A DNA stretch of 64,000 nt. It comes from Strongylocentrotus droebachiensis (Eukaryota > Echinodermata > Echinoidea > Camarodonta > Strongylocentrotidae). The notes beneath the pieces were generated by a model that had not been told where the DNA came from, ran no database searches, and saw only the letters and a list, made by a program, of their open reading frames with translations. The DNA lies in NCBI GenBank assembly GCA_035222895.1, contig JAVYIG010002114.1, positions 1 to 64,000 on the forward strand. Direction: 5' to 3'. Of the stretch, positions 60,495-64,000 are shown one piece after another; position 1 is the first letter of the stretch; each line of letters opens with the position of its first letter. Both the position numbers and the translations under genes were made by a program.

Positions 60495-63400
60495 AGAACC
60501 GAATTAAATGCTTTCCGTGTTTGATCAAGATCTCATCATAATTATAACAACACCGACTGAGCATTTATGATTTAAATGGAAAGGGTTTAGAGAGGTTGAG
60601 GAATGGGGCTCTAATACAGGACACCTGACTGATAACATCCGCTGCAACAGAATCCCATCTAACGTTTCAGCTCCACAGACAATCTGATGCAAATCATTGT
60701 CTTGCAAGCTGCATTACCATTGCACCGGTATTACCATATTACGGAATAGATATGGGCTTCCCGTCGAACATTCATCAAACATTCACTTGTTTTGCAACAC
60801 GATCGTGGCTTCTCTAAACAATGGATACCCGCGTTCAAGGCTTCTAGCATACATCCCAAATCATTAATGAGCAAGTGTTCCGCATCTCGTTCCACACTCC
60901 AATTCAAATGCACCGGTTTCGATTACAAACGGGGAAACACGGACATGGCTTTGTGCATATCTTACAAGTGCTTTAACAACACCGAAATTATCAAGTCAAC
61001 GCGACATTGCCGAAATCATCTTAATGCCTTCGAAAGCCGTCCCTTTGAGAGGCTTTCTTCAACTTGTTATACATTTCTCTTCACTTTCTGTAGAGTTTAC
61101 AAACGCTGGTACCCCTACAGGCGACGCAAATGCAGAAAAGAGGGGAAATATATAAAATGTAAGACGAGAGAGTGAGAGGAATATAGAGGTGAGGGGAGAT
61201 TTACGACGGAGGTTTTTGTTTCGCAGTTCCAGAGTCATCTGATCGGGAGCAATTCATTAGAGACTTAGCACTCATGTCCGTGGGATATGCACAACACATC
61301 GAGTGGGCATCTCCGTGGCGGGAGAATAAGGAGATGATTCCTTGCTGCTTGCTACGAGGGAAACCTCACCATTTCTGGGACGGAAAAGACTTTCCGAAAT
61401 ATGGGTATTGTGTTTGGGACGGAGAGGTTGATGAGACAACGCTGACACCAGTAATTTTGGATTCACCGATGTTAAACATCTTGTTGATCCTTAAGATACC
61501 CTTAAAACAAATCACTAAAGGGCAGAAAAGTAGTTATTCACATTTTCATTGATCATGTTAATGGGGAAAGTAGTAACATTTCATGGGATTATATTGCATC
61601 GGGCCTACGCTTAACATTAATTATACGGAACAAAATATTTTCCTGTAAAAGCTTCTTTTAAACAATGATTGATTCTTTTATTATTTAAAATGTTAAGTAC
61701 ATCAATCTGAAATTGCCATTACTAACAGATGAAATTGTATTTAGAACATTAAAAGACTGGATTGAATGAGGAAAGTTAGTATTTTAAGACTGATATCTCG
61801 TTTGTGGTTCTGTTGTGGATCAAAACCTCATTTGAACAATCCTACTCGTGGGCAAACCACAACATCACTCATCTTTAATGTTGTCACTTACTTATGAAAG
61901 TGTTAAGTTACGAAATAAATCCTTTCTCGTAATGTTTGCAGAGTGGTAACGAATTCCTCTTAAATGTGTTTTTCAGGATAAAAGATCGATGCTGCAAAAG
62001 CTCGAATACAAATAGTCACGGCAAATAAAGAAATAATCGTATTAAAAGTCTTAAATTGTCTAGTATTTTACGCTTAGGGTAAACTTGTCTCTACTCATAA
62101 CGACAAAAACAGCATTCTTATTTTCTAGGAATACAGTCGTTTAAATAATTACCTACTTCTTGTGCGCGTGCAATCACCAGGTATGTCAATGAACTCGGTC
62201 AAAATCGAATTTATCTAGCGGGTATCACTGACTGACAGCTAATTTTTGTTCACAAACTATACGATTTCCCTCCAAGGGTTATTGTAAGCGTTTCATTCCC
62301 GTACACGTGGACATCGTTCTCACTGGACGATGTCCATGTTCTATTCTGCACGCTGCATACAGTTTGTATGTGGGAATGAACACGCTTCGTCCAGAGATGG
62401 AATAGAGGGCGCGCGAGACCCGGGGTGAAGTCCTCGCGTAGTGACTATTCATGGAGCAGTGGGGACACGCTCCACGAAAGCCGTTCATTTTCTTCGTGTA
62501 GACGGACCCTGATAACGCTGCAAGATGGTACGACGATAAGGCTGTTTGCAGATAATAGCGCCTCCGAGAGAACTAGATGATAATTACTGAAGATAAGATG
62601 ACTAGGCTCGCCACTGCTAAGGGCCTCATCTGTTCATCTATGAAATACGTCTAGGGGCGATGGTGCTGCAATACTATAAGGCTCTGCAGGTATTACGAGG
62701 ACAGTTCCATTAACATCGTTAAGACACTGCATAAAGCGTTATGAAGGTTACTCGGGGTGGCTTTGTTCTCATCGTGAAGGCTTGGGCTTTCATCTCAATG
62801 AAGCATCACGTAATAGACGGAGCATCCTTCATCAACATGCAATGACTTGAAGGAACTCCAAATGCATGTTGTCACTTGCACACGAGGCGTCATTTCGATT
62901 GCGTTTTAATATACACCTATCAAGTGTACGAATTACTTTCACATGGTACGTCGAAAATGGCGGCAATCCCAGACGCAGCCCTTCATCTGCAAGATGACAT
63001 CCTGTGTGCAACGGATATTGACGGAAGCTTGCGTTGGTGTATCTCACACCAACATGTACAGCGTCAAAGAATGAACGTGATCAAATGCACCATTATCTTA
63101 CCCTCTTATTTCATTTTAACTTTCAATAAAGTGGACTTTATTCTATCGTAAACCAAGTCACGATGTAGGCCTGCGTAATTAATACTAACAAGCCGTGCAC
63201 GAATCGACAATCATAAATATTCATAGGAGAACAACTTCAATCAGGTTTATATTTCCATCAACGCTCAGTTAATAAGTAGGCGAAATAGTGCATTAAAGCA
63301 ATGAGAGGGAGGTGGTTTCACATGAGCGAGAAGGACCCAAGAAAGGGCGACCGTTTCTCAAGAGCGCGTTCGTATGATGTGGAATCTGCCTTAGAGCATA

Positions 63401-63699
63401 TTCAAAAACCGGCGTGGCTAGGCATAACGACTCCTTATTTAATGCATTATGACAATCGAGTGGCACACATGCATTACATTGAGCATTCGTTACCGGTAAC
63501 TAAATTTGGGAATTCATCATGCTCCATGGCAGCCTGGAGCATTGTGGAAAACAGGGAAGCTCGGAGAAGCTCCATCGAGACATTCCGCCGTGTAGTTGAG
63601 AAAAGACGCGAAGAAAGAAAGATGATCGTTGACCTTGTAAATATTTTATCTGTCACGAGTCGAACACACTTACAATAAAAGCGTACTGACATTAGTCCA
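60495..63699. other. No recognised gene; one hairpin and one GACGCA-rich patch
   Basis: Frames of 127 residues (60792-61175) and 125 residues (63301-63678) are the longest non-repetitive ones here but show no domain. The patch 62880-63045 carries GCGTCATTTC, GACGCAGCC and GCGTTGG motifs as in other clusters. Confidence 0.5.
62287..62388. repeat. Nested hairpin element, about 100 bp
   Basis: GCGTTTCATTCCCGTACA is mirrored imperfectly by TATGTGGGAATGAACACGC. Inside, GGACATCGT is mirrored by ACGATGTCC. Confidence 0.65.
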
Positions 63700-63846
63700 G
63701 GGACCCGTTTCACAAAGCCTTTTTTCAATGACAAATGACACAAATCAGTGACAAATCTGCTGATAACCAATCAGAAGCAAGGATTATAGTAGCTTATAAC
63801 AAAAGCTGTCATTTGTCACTGATGACAAGTTTTGTGAAACACCCTC
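63700..63846. mobile_element. MITE family G, copy 4
   Basis: The ends are GGGACCCGTTTCACAAAGCC and TTTTGTGAAACACCCTCC. The interior matches the copy at 12471-12630, including AACCAATCAGAAGCAAGGAT. The remaining bases to 64000 show nothing recognised. Confidence 0.88.
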
Positions 63847-64000
63847 CAGGTTGCAACCTCAACTTAGTGGGTAGTGTTGGTATATATTGATGTATGGAGC
63901 GTCAAATGTGGATCCCTTCGCTCCATAAAAAGTACTATTATAATATTCAAAGTAATTTGTAAGGAATTGTGGTGCAACTTGGCATCCAGTGAACGAAAGG

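Noticed and set aside
60792..61175. 127-residue Cys- and Lys-rich frame
   Set aside because: The cysteine spacing fits no family I know, and there is no supporting splice or promoter context.
63301..63678. 125-residue plus-strand open frame
   Set aside because: No domain, signal or splice context is recognisable. It may be chance, though its length merits a transcript check.

Overview
The window is genomic DNA from a metazoan, most likely a marine invertebrate deuterostome and probably an echinoderm of the sea-urchin type. This rests on an AT-rich sequence, one multi-exon gene with canonical GT-AG introns, many short inverted-repeat DNA transposons, tRNA-derived SINEs with ATT tails, and long di- and trinucleotide arrays. 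There is no sign of operons, bacterial genes or CRISPR. The phylum is an inference from repeat style, not a proven identification.

One gene is convincing. On the minus strand, from 25196 down to 9621, eleven coding exons join in frame with matching intron phases. They encode an adhesive-free class B1 (secretin-family) G-protein-coupled receptor of at least 878 residues. It has part of a signal peptide, a Ser/Thr/Pro-rich N-terminal stalk, a six-cysteine hormone-binding domain, seven transmembrane helices and a 377-residue cytoplasmic tail ending in Thr-Pro-Val. Its intracellular loop 3 and TM6 look most like CRF/DH44-type receptors. The exon carrying the start codon was not found. It should lie upstream (above 25196), possibly outside the window.

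The rest is repeat-rich flank and intron. Region 1 to 9620 is 3-prime flank with simple repeats and small transposons. Introns (10755 to 24679) hold a 500-bp TAC array, several MITEs and a 653-bp palindromic element with a 9-bp target duplication. From 25197 to 33420 there are nested TTAA-type and TA-type elements built from a TTGTTTAAAC motif, a SINE, a second 9-bp-duplication MITE and a LINE remnant. At 33421 to 38213 lies a 4.8-kb DNA transposon with about 0.8-kb terminal inverted repeats and a decayed, unclassified protein on the minus strand. From 38214 to 64000 there are more tandem arrays, a SINE with a transposon nested in it, an 850-bp element carrying a 51-bp minisatellite, long CT/GA tracts, and large stretches with no recognisable feature.

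At least four distinct non-autonomous repeat families are flanked by TTAA, and two palindromic MITEs by 9-bp duplications, so several cut-and-paste systems have been active in this genome. The best candidate for something undescribed is the 4.8-kb long-TIR element. The best biological question about the host gene is the receptor's unusual extracellular loop 2, stalk and PDZ-type tail.
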